Assembly: GCA_028583405.1 (NCBI GenBank)
Contig: CM053260.1
Location: forward strand, 11,368,660 to 11,432,659
Length of the DNA: 64,000 nucleotides
Source: Pogonophryne albipinna
Lineage: Eukaryota > Chordata > Actinopteri > Perciformes > Artedidraconidae
Direction: 5' to 3'
Shown: piece by piece, positions 51,401 through 54,250 of the stretch
Layout: each line of letters begins with the position of its first letter
Position numbering within the stretch: position 1 is the first letter of the stretch
Program-made: the position numbers and the translations under genes
Notes under the pieces: model-generated
What the model was told of the DNA's origin: nothing
What the model saw: only the letters and a program-made list of their open reading frames with translations
Database searches by the model: none

Positions 51401-54250
51401 TTACCTACCCCACCTTTAATAAATGCAGGCACATTTTTAGCGCCTATTCATACTAAATCAGTTGTCCCTCCCCCTGGTGCCAGGTCCAACAGATCCATCT
51501 TTAGGCTCAGCAGCCCTGTCCCCCCATAATGCTGAACCTGAACCAGCTTTTCTCCCAACTGAAGGAGGTGAGCAGCATTGTGTTGAATGACATGCCACTT
51601 AACATATCTGAAGGGAGACTGGAATACAACAGATATATATAACAAAAAGCTAACATCTAATTTAAATTATACATTTCAAACACAGTATTTTCCCACATAG
51701 CCAATGATCTATATAAAACAAAAAACTGCTTTTAGTCTATTTAGGATGATGGACAGTTTGAAGCATTGAGTGATCAGTCTGTAAACAAAATGTTAATCAC
51801 AGACATTTTGGTTATGATATTAATACTAATGTTATTATATTAAAGCAGGGGTGGGGAACCTCTGGCCCCCGGGCCGTATACGGACCGCTAGATCATTTGG
51901 TACGGCCCTCGAGGTGGTGGGGCCCAATGTGATATATTTTCATGGGGCCAAAAATCCCTGGCGGCGCCCCTGATCACATCCTACGGGAGGAAATTCAGCA
52001 GCTCTCACTACCGATTTTTAATCCTAATTTAATCATCATCTTCACCACGATCATTTATGTTTATGTTCGCCGAATTGACATGAAAGCACTGACAAATATG
52101 AATATACTGTAGTCAACTTCATTAAAACGTTATTAACGTGCCTAAACTCAGTAATTCACCATTTCTACGCATGACAACACACTTTGTCCGTGTTTGGCTC
52201 TCTCGCCGCACAGTGAAGCGTTCCCGCATTGACGTCACTTCCGGCTTCCCCCAAAACTTCAAAATGAGTCGAAGGAATTTCCCCGCGATGTTCGAAATTA
52301 TTGATATTTATCGGAACGGTATCGCACCTTCTTTTTTAAACTGACGGTTCGAGATGACTAGTAGCCCAATATTTCATTTTCATTTTTTTTAGATGTGCTT
52401 AATTTTATATAGCAGTTATAGAATAATCTGGTAAAATCGAAAGAAAAGAAGAACAAAATAAGCCATTACTTGTACTTTATGACATTACTTATTTCCTTTA
52501 ATTTAGCTTGATATTCTTACTCACACATGTTTAACTGAACTATGTCTATACTGGGCCTAATGCCAGAACTTGACTCTTATTAATCCTAATGAAATGTTTT
52601 ATTTTGTTCCAGGTTTTTAAGGGAATTGTATACCTGATCTAAATCATTATGGAATGATCCAAATGTAGAAAAACAAGAACTTTTCAAACCTGCTCTTCTT
52701 CTTTAATGTTTTTACCCTAGGCATACAAATCTCACACAGCAGCTTCAGCAGGGTGTCTTGTCTCTTATGCTTTAAAGATTAGAAGTTAGGAGTTAGAGTA
52801 CTAGAACAGAGATGTCATGTCAAATGTATCTCGCATTTTCCAACAGTTTTCGAAAAAGGGAAGACACGACAAATACAACAAACTTAGATGTATTTGTGTG
52901 AGGATAAAAGGTTGAATCTTACACAATAAGTACTGCTAAAAAAAAAATCTGTTCACTTTTATACACAGACCTTCAAACAAGGGGCAGAAGTGGCGCCAGC
53001 AGGTGATACATCCTTGAGATGTGTACTGTCCCATGGCCGTCTCCAGGAGGAACATGGGTATACCACATGAGAGCAGAAACAATACGTATGGAACCAGAAA
53101 TGCACCTGTAAAAAACATGAAAAACAAATACTGTTTCCTCTTTGAATCTGATAAAGAGACACACTACACATGATCATCCCTGTTTTTGTTTATCCTTGTT
53201 TTGAAGCTCTGAGACTTTGATATCTTATGAAAGAGAGTGTTTACACAATCAATGTTTTCACAGGAAGAATGTTATTCATGTCTTTTATGGTTTTGTCCTT
53301 TCCAGGGAAACATCTGGTAACCACTAGTGGGCCACGTGGGCTCCTATAGTATTTATAACATAAATCTAAGAGGAACTAAAATAAATCTGACACATATGTG
53401 ACTTTAAAAGATCCCACACTGCTGTAATGTGGCTGCAGAGTTTAAAGAGGCATAGCAAGACTTTCTAACCAATGACATTTATAATGCTGTTTATTTTATT
53501 GGCTATCTTCCAAAAAAGAACACAAATAATGGTCTCCTTGTTGTTGCCGGAGTTGCTTTCAGTTACAGGAAGAAAAAAAGTTACTGACAACAAAAAGCTG
53601 CTTTGTATATCGCCTGAGCAATTCCTTATCAGTAAAATCTATTTTAACGTCACAGCTCTTTTTCCTCATCCCTTGACATCACTTTGATTGGGTGCAGCAG
53701 TTCCACTTTGCGGGAACAGGAAAAGTATGTATAATTTTTGTAGTTTGGAAATCCTGCTTACCTCCCCCATTTTTGTAGCATAGATAGGGGAACCTCCAGA
53801 GGTTTCCCAGCCCAACAAGGGTCCCTGCTACGGCCAGAAGAAACTCTACCTTGTTTGCCCATTGACCTCGATCCAACAGCTGAGCCTTCTTCAACTGACT
53901 GTTATCCTGCCCAGGCATGGCAATGCTGTTTCCTTTGTGCAACTCTCTTGACATGCAAAACAAGTAGGAGATTAAAAGAAATGTCCCTCTTTCCTCCACA
54001 TTAACAGGAAAAAGGACTGTCAAAGCTGTGTAGATCTGGGTTATGCAGACACAAACCTACTCAGCTGATTGTTTCCTCATAAACTTTGTTTTTTTATTTG
54101 TTGAAGTTAATCTTGTGGGATTATCATGAATGGAAAGTTTTCACAAGCACGTGTTTATCAGAAAGCTGCACTTATCAGAAGACATTTTAGAATTAAAGTG
54201 ATGCATTTAGCAGCCCAGTGCAAAACAAAAAAAGGTACTTACCCCTCCAT
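4471..54250 (-). CDS. slc6a13-like: SLC6 Na+/Cl--dependent GABA/betaine/taurine-type transporter (SLC6A13/GAT2-like), gene span
   Basis: This is a plasma-membrane neurotransmitter/osmolyte symporter of the SLC6 (LeuT-fold) family. Thirteen coding exons read in order on the minus strand, every junction is GT/AG and all phases agree, giving about 558 residues up to the start of the C-terminal tail. Transmembrane segments 1-12 can be placed. TM1 carries [17 protein letters not shown], the EL2 region has two cysteines and three N-glycosylation sequons, TM6 has LTALGSYN, and TM8 has LLGADTQ. The [16 protein letters not shown] stretch before TM12 and the [12 protein letters not shown] loop resemble GAT2/GAT3 most, while TM1 differs from both. 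Family members are about 600 residues, so one short last exon is missing; none was found between 1 and 4470. The introns hold most of the transposons in the window. The substrate is not proven: GABA, taurine, betaine or creatine-like compounds are all possible. Confidence 0.9.
4642..5492. other. Intron between the last two recognised transporter exons, 3' part
   Basis: About 850 bp of AT-rich intronic sequence without a recognisable gene. It ends in GTGCA (5488-5492), the left target duplication of Gypsy-1. Confidence 0.6.
5493..6000 (+). repeat. Gypsy-1 5' LTR
   Basis: This is 508 bp, with TG...CA ends. It contains AATAAAG near 5915 as the likely polyadenylation signal. Compared with the 3' LTR it has short extra stretches, for example around 5533-5620. 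Confidence 0.93.
6016..7110 (+). pseudogene. Gypsy-1 gag, frameshifted
   Basis: The ATG at 6016 opens [19 protein letters not shown] and then reaches a stop near 6128. Capsid-like sequence continues in another frame around 6310-6470 ([20 protein letters not shown]), then shifts again near 6470 and near 6660. A CCHC zinc knuckle is visible at about 7020-7075 ([13 protein letters not shown]), but its first cysteine lies in a different frame from the rest. Function would have been capsid formation and RNA packaging in the cytoplasm. No intact product can be made from this copy. Confidence 0.85.
7113..8091 (+). pseudogene. Gypsy-1 pol, protease and first half of reverse transcriptase
   Basis: One open frame holds an aspartic protease ([12 protein letters not shown], about 7194-7230), a linker, and the start of reverse transcriptase ([34 protein letters not shown]). 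The frame is cut at 8091 in the codon run for Phe-Gly-Leu-Cys-Asn by insertion of a hAT element. The rest of the polymerase resumes at 9912. Sequence fits the Gypsy family in which the protease precedes RT. Confidence 0.92.
8261..8547. mobile_element. TTAA-flanked piggyBac-like MITE, copy 1
   Basis: This 287-bp element is flanked by TTAA at 8257-8260 and 8548-8551. The terminal inverted repeats are long: AGGTGGGGTAGGTAAGTTTG at the left is matched at the right end apart from its second to fourth bases. The inversion continues through GAGAAACCGGCTCGAGAT. No coding sequence. Two more copies are at 16638 and 50171. Confidence 0.88.
8573..8770 (+). pseudogene. hAT transposase first exon with BED zinc finger
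   Basis: A 65-codon open frame starts at a good ATG context (ACCATGGCG). It contains [13 protein letters not shown] then [14 protein letters not shown], the C-x2-C...H-x4-H pattern of a BED zinc finger that binds transposon ends. A possible donor (GAGAG|GTCAGT) lies near 8757. No RNase H-fold catalytic exons or dimerisation domain follow before the element ends, so this is a remnant. Confidence 0.8.
9488..9556 (+). repeat. LINE-like 3' tail (GATTAATAAAGTATT...TGATTCTGA)
   Basis: The string GGGATTAATAAAGTATTTG followed by TGATTTCTGATTCTGA looks like the common teleost non-LTR retrotransposon tail with a short simple repeat. The 5' side is not recognisable. It would be a truncated insertion inside the hAT element. 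Confidence 0.4.
9912..12263 (+). pseudogene. Gypsy-1 pol, second half: RT, RNase H, integrase, chromodomain
   Basis: It resumes with RT (YLDDILIFS near 9980-10005, [20 protein letters not shown]), then RNase H ([23 protein letters not shown]). The integrase zinc-binding part has [14 protein letters not shown], then a frameshift at about 11035-11050. The catalytic core follows with Asp in SMDF and Asp in SDRGPQF, a second frameshift near 11440, and the catalytic Glu in [12 protein letters not shown] chromodomain lies at about 12040-12170 ([25 protein letters not shown]). The stop codon at 12261-12263 lies 25 bases inside the 3' LTR. Both breaks are visible in the sequence, so no full integrase can be made. 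Confidence 0.92.
12239..12730 (+). repeat. Gypsy-1 3' LTR
   Basis: This is 492 bp with TG...CA ends and AATAAAG near 12645, preceded by a polypurine tract at about 12225-12235 and followed by the GTGCA duplication. Confidence 0.93.
12736..13218. other. Intron, no feature seen
   Basis: AT-rich intronic sequence between Gypsy-1 and the TM11 exon. The open frame at 12843-13115 has no recognisable family and is probably chance. Confidence 0.6.
13219..13319 (-). CDS. slc6a13-like: slc6a13-like exon: loop and TM11
   Basis: This 101-bp exon encodes [20 protein letters not shown] and [14 protein letters not shown]. The [14 protein letters not shown] block is a signature of the GAT2/GAT3 branch. GTGAGT donor. 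The next intron is 8.6 kb and contains the whole of Gypsy-1. Confidence 0.93.
13320..14724. other. Intron between TM10 and TM11 exons
   Basis: About 1.4 kb of AT-rich intron. I see no gene, transposon end or tandem repeat in it. Confidence 0.6.
14725..14827 (-). CDS. slc6a13-like: slc6a13-like exon: TM10
   Basis: This 103-bp exon encodes [20 protein letters not shown] and [15 protein letters not shown], corresponding to TM10 with the conserved Q-L-F-D-x-Y. GTGAGT donor; ends in phase 1. Confidence 0.92.
15035..15172 (-). CDS. slc6a13-like: slc6a13-like exon: TM8 end and TM9
   Basis: This 138-bp exon encodes [20 protein letters not shown], then [20 protein letters not shown] (TM9) and LLLVTE. 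It has 46 whole codons with CTAG acceptor and GTGAGA donor. The FxxxE-x8-D-x-(F/Y)P pattern matches GAT2-type transporters. Confidence 0.93.
15256..15368 (-). CDS. slc6a13-like: slc6a13-like exon: EL4 and start of TM8
   Basis: This 113-bp exon encodes [20 protein letters not shown] (EL4) and [18 protein letters not shown]. The GADTQ end of TM8 keeps the Leu and Asp positions of the Na2 site. The donor is GTGAGA; the phase at the 3' end is 0. Confidence 0.93.
15682..15806 (-). CDS. slc6a13-like: slc6a13-like exon: TM7
   Basis: This 125-bp exon encodes [20 protein letters not shown] and [20 protein letters not shown]. It includes TM7 with the conserved N-G-x-S-S-F-x-A-G-F pattern, whose Asn and Ser residues contribute to the Na+ and Cl- sites in the family. 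Splice sites are CCCAG and GTAAGA. Confidence 0.93.
16458..16561 (-). CDS. slc6a13-like: slc6a13-like exon: TM6
   Basis: This 104-bp exon encodes [20 protein letters not shown] and [17 protein letters not shown]6 is the second unwound helix of the substrate site. The LTALGSYN motif that helps form the Na1 and chloride sites is intact. The GICQG stretch is a departure from the (A/G)ICLG consensus of GAT2 and its relatives. Confidence 0.93.
16638..17531. mobile_element. TTAA-flanked piggyBac-like MITE, copy 2, split by a hAT element
   Basis: Flanked by TTAA at 16634-16637 and 17532-17535, with ends AGGTGGGGTAGGTGAG and, at the right, CTACCCCACCT. The right terminus is interrupted at 16913 by a 608-bp hAT element and resumes at 17521 after its duplicated target. 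Internal sequence (TATTCCATGGAATGCTCTTG...AGCAATGAATAT) is shared with copy 3. It lies in the intron between TM5 and TM6 exons. Confidence 0.88.
16913..17520. mobile_element. Non-autonomous hAT element with CAGGGGCGG / CCGCCACTG ends
   Basis: The termini CAGGGGCGGTT and AACCGCCACTG are near-perfect inverted repeats, and CTACCCCA is duplicated exactly at 16905-16912 and 17521-17528. Just inside the ends are G-rich and C-rich stretches (GGGGGCCAGTCCCCC; TGGCCCCCC). The same terminus style is found in the larger element at 23019-26671. No transposase exon is seen. Confidence 0.93.
17567..17701 (-). CDS. slc6a13-like: slc6a13-like exon: TM5
   Basis: This 135-bp exon of 45 whole codons encodes [20 protein letters not shown] (TM5), then [20 protein letters not shown] and LVDPQ. 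The FTATFPY motif and the LTLPGA loop are family signatures. The donor GTAAGT sits 31 bp from the 3' TTAA of the MITE that lies in the next intron. Confidence 0.93.
18250..18702. mobile_element. Non-autonomous hAT element, 453 bp
   Basis: Ends CAGAGGTCGCGTTA and TAGCGCAACTTCTG form imperfect inverted repeats. The target CTCCAGGG is duplicated perfectly at 18242-18249 and 18703-18710. Internal motifs (GTTGACAGTTCACG, CCCCGCAGCGAGGCTCC) recur in reverse at about 48045-48090, where a relic of a related element seems to lie. Confidence 0.93.
19043..19925. mobile_element. TIR element with TGTGACC...GGTCACA ends
   Basis: The left end TATGTGACCTGCTCCATCGA and the right end, read in reverse, TATGTGACCCGCTCTATCGA match at 18 of 20 bases, and the match continues through AATCAGTCG. 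The target duplication is probably TA but is ambiguous because the ends themselves start TA. It contains a (TG)n tract and an internal direct repeat of about 100 bp. No coding sequence and no superfamily assigned. Confidence 0.75.
19342..19404 (+). repeat. (TG)n microsatellite
   Basis: About 63 bp of mostly TG dinucleotides with a few interruptions (TATACGCG). Lies inside the TGTGACC element. The apparent open frames over it are repeat artefacts. Confidence 0.95.
20131..21089. other. Intron between TM4 and TM5 exons, distal part
   Basis: No gene is recognised. A G-run at 20499-20508 and AT-rich sequence are the only notable features. Confidence 0.55.
21090..21222 (-). CDS. slc6a13-like: slc6a13-like exon: TM4
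   Basis: This 133-bp exon encodes [22 protein letters not shown]4 ([19 protein letters not shown]) and KSTGKV. The sequence order and the exon length fit GAT/BGT-type genes. It starts in phase 2 and ends in phase 0, with a TTCAG acceptor and GTGAAG donor. Confidence 0.93.
21223..23018. other. Intron between EL2 and TM4 exons, part below the hAT nest
   Basis: About 1.8 kb of AT-rich intron without a recognised gene. It ends with GACCTGCT (23011-23018), the left target duplication of the hAT nest. Confidence 0.6.
23756..23953 (+). pseudogene. Possible 5' exon remnant of the outer hAT transposase
   Basis: This 65-codon frame is Lys/Arg/Glu-rich and includes [14 protein letters not shown] twice in tandem from a 42-bp DNA duplication. 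No known domain is visible. Its position near the 5' end of a hAT element suggests the disordered N-terminus of a transposase. It may also be non-coding purine-rich sequence. Confidence 0.35.
24054..25505. mobile_element. hAT element with CAGGGATCACCAAC ends (middle of nest)
   Basis: Termini CAGGGATCACCAACT and AGTTGGTGATCACTG are inverted repeats with a single mismatch. CCTTACAT is duplicated exactly at 24046-24053 and 25506-25513. GGGCCAGCG and GGCCCGCGGGCCGCC lie just inside the ends. It contains an imperfect tandem duplication of about 130 bp (CCGCAGCTCCTGCCTCTCTG and CCGCAGCTGCTGCCTCTCTG). It is interrupted by a third hAT at 24242-25159. Confidence 0.95.
24242..25159. mobile_element. hAT element with CAGGGTTGGG ends (innermost of nest)
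   Basis: Ends CAGGGTTGGGAGGGTTAC and GTTACAACCCAACCCTG are inverted repeats. CTTCTAGG is duplicated exactly at 24234-24241 and 25160-25167. Subterminal GTAATCAGTTAC/GTAACTGTAATCAGATTAC motifs recur at both ends. This is the youngest insertion of the nest. No coding sequence. Confidence 0.95.
26814..26895 (-). CDS. slc6a13-like: slc6a13-like exon: extracellular loop 2
   Basis: This 82-bp exon encodes [20 protein letters not shown] and TPATEFWE. It carries the second EL2 cysteine and three N-X-S/T sequons (NTS, NWT, NAT), as expected for the glycosylated loop of SLC6 transporters. The donor is GTAAGT, and the exon ends in phase 2. It lies just above the end of the large hAT nest at 26671. Confidence 0.9.
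27166..27306 (-). CDS. slc6a13-like: slc6a13-like exon: TM3 and start of EL2
   Basis: This 141-bp exon encodes [20 protein letters not shown], then [11 protein letters not shown] (TM3), and [12 protein letters not shown] at the start of extracellular loop 2, with the first cysteine of the conserved EL2 pair. Splice sites are CTCAG and GTAGAC. The phase is 1 at both ends, matching its neighbours. Confidence 0.93.
27307..28683. other. Intron upstream of the TM3 exon, no feature seen
   Basis: AT-rich sequence at the downstream end of the 25.7-kb transporter intron. No transposon terminus, gene or tandem repeat was recognised. Confidence 0.55.
28684..29355 (+). repeat. Diverged transposon end; right part is one arm of a 12-kb-spaced inverted repeat
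   Basis: TTAA at 28684-28687 is followed by AGAGCCTGTGACACGAG, which resembles a transposon terminus. A GC-richer block (28850-28960) and a short open frame at 28929 ([20 protein letters not shown]) follow. Sequence 29036-29352 recurs in reverse at 41517-41822 with high identity, ending inward at GGCCACGCCCAC on both sides. A TTAA target with this layout would fit piggyBac or Kolobok elements; the class is not proven. Confidence 0.55.
29651..29793 (+). repeat. 97-bp minisatellite unit at the Gypsy-2 insertion site
   Basis: TACTTGTTAGCTGTGTAACA starts at 29651 and again at 29748, a period of 97 bp. GGTTAGCTAGCTAACG is a palindrome within the unit. Gypsy-2 inserted in the second unit; the remaining sequence continues after the element at 38953-39090. 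Confidence 0.85.
29794..30587 (+). repeat. Gypsy-2 5' LTR
   Basis: 794 bp, TG...CA ends, with TGTAACC/GGTTACA as short inverted repeat. Followed directly by CAAAGTGGCGAGC. It differs from the 3' LTR by few substitutions and short indels, such as the GAGGGGGATGGC stretch at about 30248 that the 3' LTR lacks. Confidence 0.95.
30742..32433 (+). CDS. Gypsy-2 gag, PNMA-like capsid with zinc knuckle, intact
   Basis: This 563-codon frame starts at ATG 30742 (AAAATGG context); an upstream in-frame ATG at 30694 is less favoured. The first ~90 residues ([20 protein letters not shown]...[20 protein letters not shown]) look like the RRM-like N-terminus of PNMA and ZCCHC12/18 proteins. A capsid region lies in the middle ([31 protein letters not shown]). 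A CCHC zinc knuckle, [14 protein letters not shown], is near the C-terminus. It would form capsid-like particles and package element RNA. The frame ends at TAG 32431-32433 directly after TTTAAAC. No break is seen. Confidence 0.9.
   Translation: MDIIVKENVKILNSVLVSGFTNTDIDEEVFIFLKQYGSFARVIEVPTTDPVTQVIAEYMSGAAVKALEENFLPYRRPCSADSQVSHFIQSISSVYTSDAGATATDTYLSGLKNLAKLSSRQFEDILRDELARISESVAHETPLENNGHGDPEPHIEKTDINLSEHSSDAIHIEANQAPFEPLNGAKGRGFSPLRGSRISSFHLPSDQLSTPEVQRVVVEHIVKSEAASQVHSPYRLKPFSGRIPHPNFEVDYDTWRSNVQFYLNDPSISNSQMVRKIMESLSAPAANIVKCLGPHASPKEYLNLLDSAYATVEDGDELFAKFLNNNQNSGEKASDYLQRLHTALSHVVSRGGITANDSDKQLLKQFCRGCWDSTLITSLQLEQRKSNPPPFSEILLILRTEEDKQANKASRMKQHFGFTKSKAISNMQAVNLPWMDDVESVSNETDDVFLDITKDLKKQIAELQVQMATLRACSSEKPVKKKVVSAKEKCNNKDKQAENQMQQVTTRLRPRPWYCFKCGEDGHILSVCSNSPNPTLVETKKTVLREKQRAWDSQNRPATTPLN
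32424..32430 (+). promoter_or_regulatory. Candidate -1 ribosomal frameshift slip site TTTAAAC at gag stop
   Basis: The heptamer T TTA AAC is in the gag reading phase required for -1 slippage and is followed immediately by the gag stop TAG. A -1 shift would move ribosomes into the frame that continues as protease (next codons CTA GAA CAG GTT). This is the classic X-XXY-YYZ form. A downstream RNA structure was not modelled. Confidence 0.65.
32434..32703 (+). pseudogene. Gypsy-2 protease start, first (orphaned) copy
   Basis: In the -1 frame relative to gag, this runs from the slip site through [19 protein letters not shown] to the aspartic protease motif [14 protein letters not shown] and breaks after HPVKPISDI, where the inserted flank-plus-LTR copy begins. 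The segment 32505-32703 is repeated at 33403-33601 with one visible base change (AAAGTT to GAAGTT, Lys to Glu). It now ends in a stop shortly after the junction. Confidence 0.85.
32698..33402 (+). repeat. Internal 705-bp copy of the Gypsy-2 5' flank and partial LTR
   Basis: The segment matches 29651-30355 at a constant offset of 3047 bases. It includes 143 bp of chromosomal 97-bp minisatellite and the first 562 bp of the LTR. It sits between two direct copies of a 199-bp protease segment. TACTTG is shared at the left junction and a short TT at the right. It has no LTR 3' end, so it is not a retrotransposed insertion. Confidence 0.93.
33403..35393 (+). pseudogene. Gypsy-2 pol: protease and reverse transcriptase, frameshifted
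   Basis: It contains the second protease copy ([11 protein letters not shown]), a linker domain, and RT ([43 protein letters not shown]). A frameshift lies at about 34783-34790, just after Arg-Met-Pro-Gln-Gly. RT continues in the next frame with [11 protein letters not shown] at the active site and [18 protein letters not shown]. An in-frame TAG at 35391-35393 interrupts the start of RNase H ([12 protein letters not shown]). Both breaks are single small changes. Confidence 0.9.
35394..38162 (+). pseudogene. Gypsy-2 pol: RNase H, integrase and long C-terminal tail
   Basis: The frame stays open for about 920 codons after the TAG. RNase H continues ([28 protein letters not shown]). The integrase zinc domain has [20 protein letters not shown] with CERCFRRK. 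The catalytic core has Asp in VCMDFLSL, Asp in [10 protein letters not shown] and Glu in [14 protein letters not shown]-like module follows ([20 protein letters not shown]). The last ~330 residues are acidic and low in complexity and end with [19 protein letters not shown] before a stop just upstream of the polypurine tract. No chromodomain is seen, unlike Gypsy-1. Confidence 0.92.
38161..38172 (+). promoter_or_regulatory. Gypsy-2 polypurine tract
   Basis: AAGGGGGGAGGG immediately precedes the 3' LTR at 38173, as needed for plus-strand priming. Confidence 0.85.
38173..38952 (+). repeat. Gypsy-2 3' LTR
   Basis: 780 bp with TGTAACC...GGTTACA ends, followed by CTAG and the resumption of the 97-bp minisatellite unit (CTAGCTAACGTTAAATCC). 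Confidence 0.95.
39274..39491 (+). repeat. 73-bp tandem repeat, three units
   Basis: AGAAAC(G/A)TATTTTCTCCCACG begins at 39274, 39347 and 39420. Each unit carries several ACGT-centred motifs (CACGTTACGTTTC, GAACGTATCTCAAATACGTT). Function unknown; possibly part of a transposon interior. Confidence 0.9.
39634..39746 (+). pseudogene. THAP-domain N-terminal exon fragment
   Basis: ATG at 39634 opens [20 protein letters not shown], which matches the start of THAP zinc fingers (M-P-x-x-C-x-x-x-x-C-x-N style), and continues [17 protein letters not shown] to a stop. The rest of the C2CH finger is not found downstream. It is probably a relic of a THAP-type transposase (P or Kolobok), lying within the 12-kb inverted-repeat block. 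Confidence 0.5.
39747..41516. other. Intronic repeat-rich sequence without a gene
   Basis: A short stretch near 40575-40690 (TTTCAAGATTTTCTAAGG, TTATTGACATATCATATAC, CAACAGTGC) resembles a decayed fish non-LTR tail, and TTTTACTCCACTACATTTAT near 40300 is another common repeat-like motif. Nothing coding was recognised. Confidence 0.4.
41517..41822 (-). repeat. Right arm of the 12-kb-spaced inverted repeat
   Basis: The reverse complement matches 29036-29352 almost base for base (for example GGTTTTTCATGATTCTGAGT, and the poly-T-rich GTATGTTTTTTCGTAACAAC). It ends inward at GTGGGCGTGGCC. Confidence 0.9.
42004..42773. mobile_element. Harbinger-like MITE with long GC-rich TIRs
   Basis: The ends CCCCTAGTTTCCACTGGGTC...and the reverse of GACCCAGTGGAAACTAGGGG are perfect inverted repeats, continuing through CGTCTGCGGCGCGTTACGG for about 39 bp. 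A 3-bp TAA flanks each side (42001-42003, 42774-42776), fitting PIF/Harbinger. GCGTTTCA(C/G)AAGC occurs three times internally. No transposase. Confidence 0.85.
43166..43252 (+). CDS. Possible plus-strand first exon in the THAP element
   Basis: ATG at 43166 opens [20 protein letters not shown] and YGASISPR, ending at a good donor (AGAG|GTAAGT) near 43252. A possible terminal exon (GCCCAGGAAACGGATGAAGA..., stop near 45868) follows an acceptor TTTTAG at about 45788. No family was recognised and no middle exons were found, so the gene model is speculative. Confidence 0.25.
44001..44007 (-). terminator. Polyadenylation signal of the THAP-element gene
   Basis: AATAAAA on the minus strand, a few bases after the TAA stop codon of the last exon. 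Confidence 0.6.
44014..44867 (-). pseudogene. THAP-element gene, C-terminal exon (coiled-coil/basic), with a homopolymer frameshift
   Basis: An acceptor (TTACAG) lies near 44880. The first part encodes repeated P-G-A/S-G motifs, then a basic helix ([20 protein letters not shown]) that could be a coiled coil or nuclear signal. At a run of 12 A (minus strand, 44521-44532) the frame changes. The second part reads [20 protein letters not shown], then [20 protein letters not shown] and [20 protein letters not shown], ending MADI-stop at 44014-44016. Changing the A-run length by one would join both parts, so this is either a real frameshift or a sequencing error. AATAAA follows the stop at once (about 44001-44007). 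Confidence 0.6.
45204..45331 (-). CDS. THAP-element gene, second half of THAP finger
   Basis: After a TACAG acceptor the exon encodes [20 protein letters not shown] and PDAVPT, matching the H-F...L-(K/R)-P-x-A-V-P-T end of THAP domains. It runs on to a donor (TTG|GTATGA) near 45170. In the frame that gives this match it does not join in phase with the GTAAGT donor of the first exon, so the exact splice sites, or a decayed junction, remain open. Confidence 0.65.
45503..45620 (-). CDS. THAP-element gene, first half of THAP finger
   Basis: The minus strand reads ACCATGG then [40 protein letters not shown] and [13 protein letters not shown], a clear THAP N-terminal half (C-x4-C, then F-P-K-D-x-E-x-R-x-x-W). 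The donor GTAAGT follows. THAP is a C2CH DNA-binding zinc finger found in P-element transposases, Kolobok proteins and host regulators. The third cysteine before the His is not obvious in either exon. Confidence 0.75.
45868..47080. other. Right part of the THAP element, non-coding
   Basis: Pyrimidine-rich sequence with repeated TTTGTAAATA(G)TT motifs (45868-45945, 46314-46340), a C-run at 45951-45962 and stretches of TTGTTC. No coding sequence is recognised. Confidence 0.5.
47985..48095. repeat. hAT-like terminus CCGCCACTG and relic sequence
   Basis: ACCGGCCCACTTCGGTACCG at about 47980-48000 recurs at 41925-41944, next to a CAGTGGTGGAATGGG terminus at 41884. The right side ends GACCAGTCCGCCACTG at 48037. 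The two ends look like hAT termini, but the flanking 8 bases (CATGTAGC and CACCCAGC) match at only 5 positions. The following AACTGTCAACGGGGGGAGCC resembles the interior of the 18250 hAT in reverse. Confidence 0.45.
48099..49254. mobile_element. TIR element with GGCCCTTTCTCATTTC ends
   Basis: GGCCCTTTCTCATTTC at 48099 is exactly inverted at 49239-49254. Next to both ends are short repeats CTCCTCGACTCC / GAGTCGAGGAG in opposite orientation. No target duplication is clear. It holds a (CA)n(TA)n tract at about 48427-48480. No coding sequence. Confidence 0.7.
48427..48482 (+). repeat. (CA)n(TA)n microsatellite
   Basis: ACACACACA followed by TATATATATATA and ATATATTTATATAAATATA. Confidence 0.9.
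49277..49301 (+). repeat. (AAT)n microsatellite
   Basis: Eight perfect ATA/AAT triplets just right of the GGCCCTTTC element. Confidence 0.95.
49919..50032 (+). pseudogene. hAT transposase N-terminal exon remnant
   Basis: ATG at 49919 opens [20 protein letters not shown] and [17 protein letters not shown], followed by a donor GTGGGT. The K-S-G-x-K-K-R...-F-F pattern is the usual start of zinc-finger MYM/TTF-type hAT transposases in fish. The rest of the gene is missing. Confidence 0.6.
50171..51415. mobile_element. TTAA-flanked piggyBac-like MITE, copy 3, with a second MITE inside
   Basis: Flanked by TTAA at 50167-50170 and 51416-51419; the right end CTTACCTACCCCACCT matches the family, while the left end is more diverged (AGGTATGGTAGGTAATTCAC). 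Its interior is interrupted at a TTAA by another element at 50232-51089. The flanking pieces rejoin as CTCTTAACATCCCGATAGC, as seen in copy 1. Confidence 0.88.
50232..51089. mobile_element. Second TTAA MITE family, AGGAGA...TCTCCT ends
   Basis: Flanked by TTAA at 50228-50231 and 51090-51093. Terminal repeats AGGAGAGGTGTCATG and CATGACATGTCTCCT agree at 13 of 15 bases. TTAA and TIR ends fit piggyBac-type mobilisation. The GC-richer interior (50380-50880) has no recognised coding sequence. Confidence 0.88.
51981..52970. other. Transporter intron 2, 5' end
   Basis: AT-rich apart from a CpG-rich stretch at about 52190-52330 that encodes only a short chance frame. The sequence at 52010-52100 repeats 49431-49525 (GTTCGCCGAAT(T/G)GACATGAAAGCACT), so the hAT at 49571 sits in a local tandem duplication. 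Confidence 0.5.
52971..53105 (-). CDS. slc6a13-like: slc6a13-like exon: TM2
   Basis: This 135-bp exon (TACAG acceptor, GTCTGT donor) encodes the end of TM1, TM2 ([20 protein letters not shown]) and the first intracellular loop ([19 protein letters not shown]), a family hallmark. The following intron runs to 27306 and is about 25.7 kb long. It contains Gypsy-2, the THAP element and two nested MITE/hAT clusters. Confidence 0.92.
53106..53761. other. Intron between TM1 and TM2 exons
   Basis: A 656-bp intron. The open frame at 53472-53687 has no family resemblance. Confidence 0.7.
53762..53954 (-). CDS. slc6a13-like: slc6a13-like coding exon: N-terminus and TM1
   Basis: It encodes the cytoplasmic N-terminus ([14 protein letters not shown]) and TM1 ([20 protein letters not shown]). 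It ends in phase 1 at a GTAAGC donor. The ATG at 53954 and another in frame at 53918 are both possible starts. If the upstream 8-base exon is used, this exon begins at 53946. The unwound TM1 segment that lines the substrate and sodium sites is present. A Thr stands where GAT2/GAT3/BGT1 carry Glu and TauT carries Gly. Confidence 0.9.
54243..54250 (-). CDS. slc6a13-like: slc6a13-like candidate first coding exon (8 coding bases)
   Basis: The minus strand reads AAGATGGAGG followed by a strong donor GTAAGT. Only ATG GAG GG would be coding. It joins in phase to an acceptor AG at 53947-53948, giving Met-Glu-Gly-Glu-Leu-His. The alternative is that translation starts at the ATG at 53954 in the next exon, which lies in the same frame. 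Transcript data would decide; the 5'UTR upstream of 54250 was not delimited. Confidence 0.4.

Noticed and set aside
51848..51960. A separate hAT starting CAGGGGTGGGGAACC
   Set aside because: No matching right end or target duplication; it is a fragment inside the larger element.
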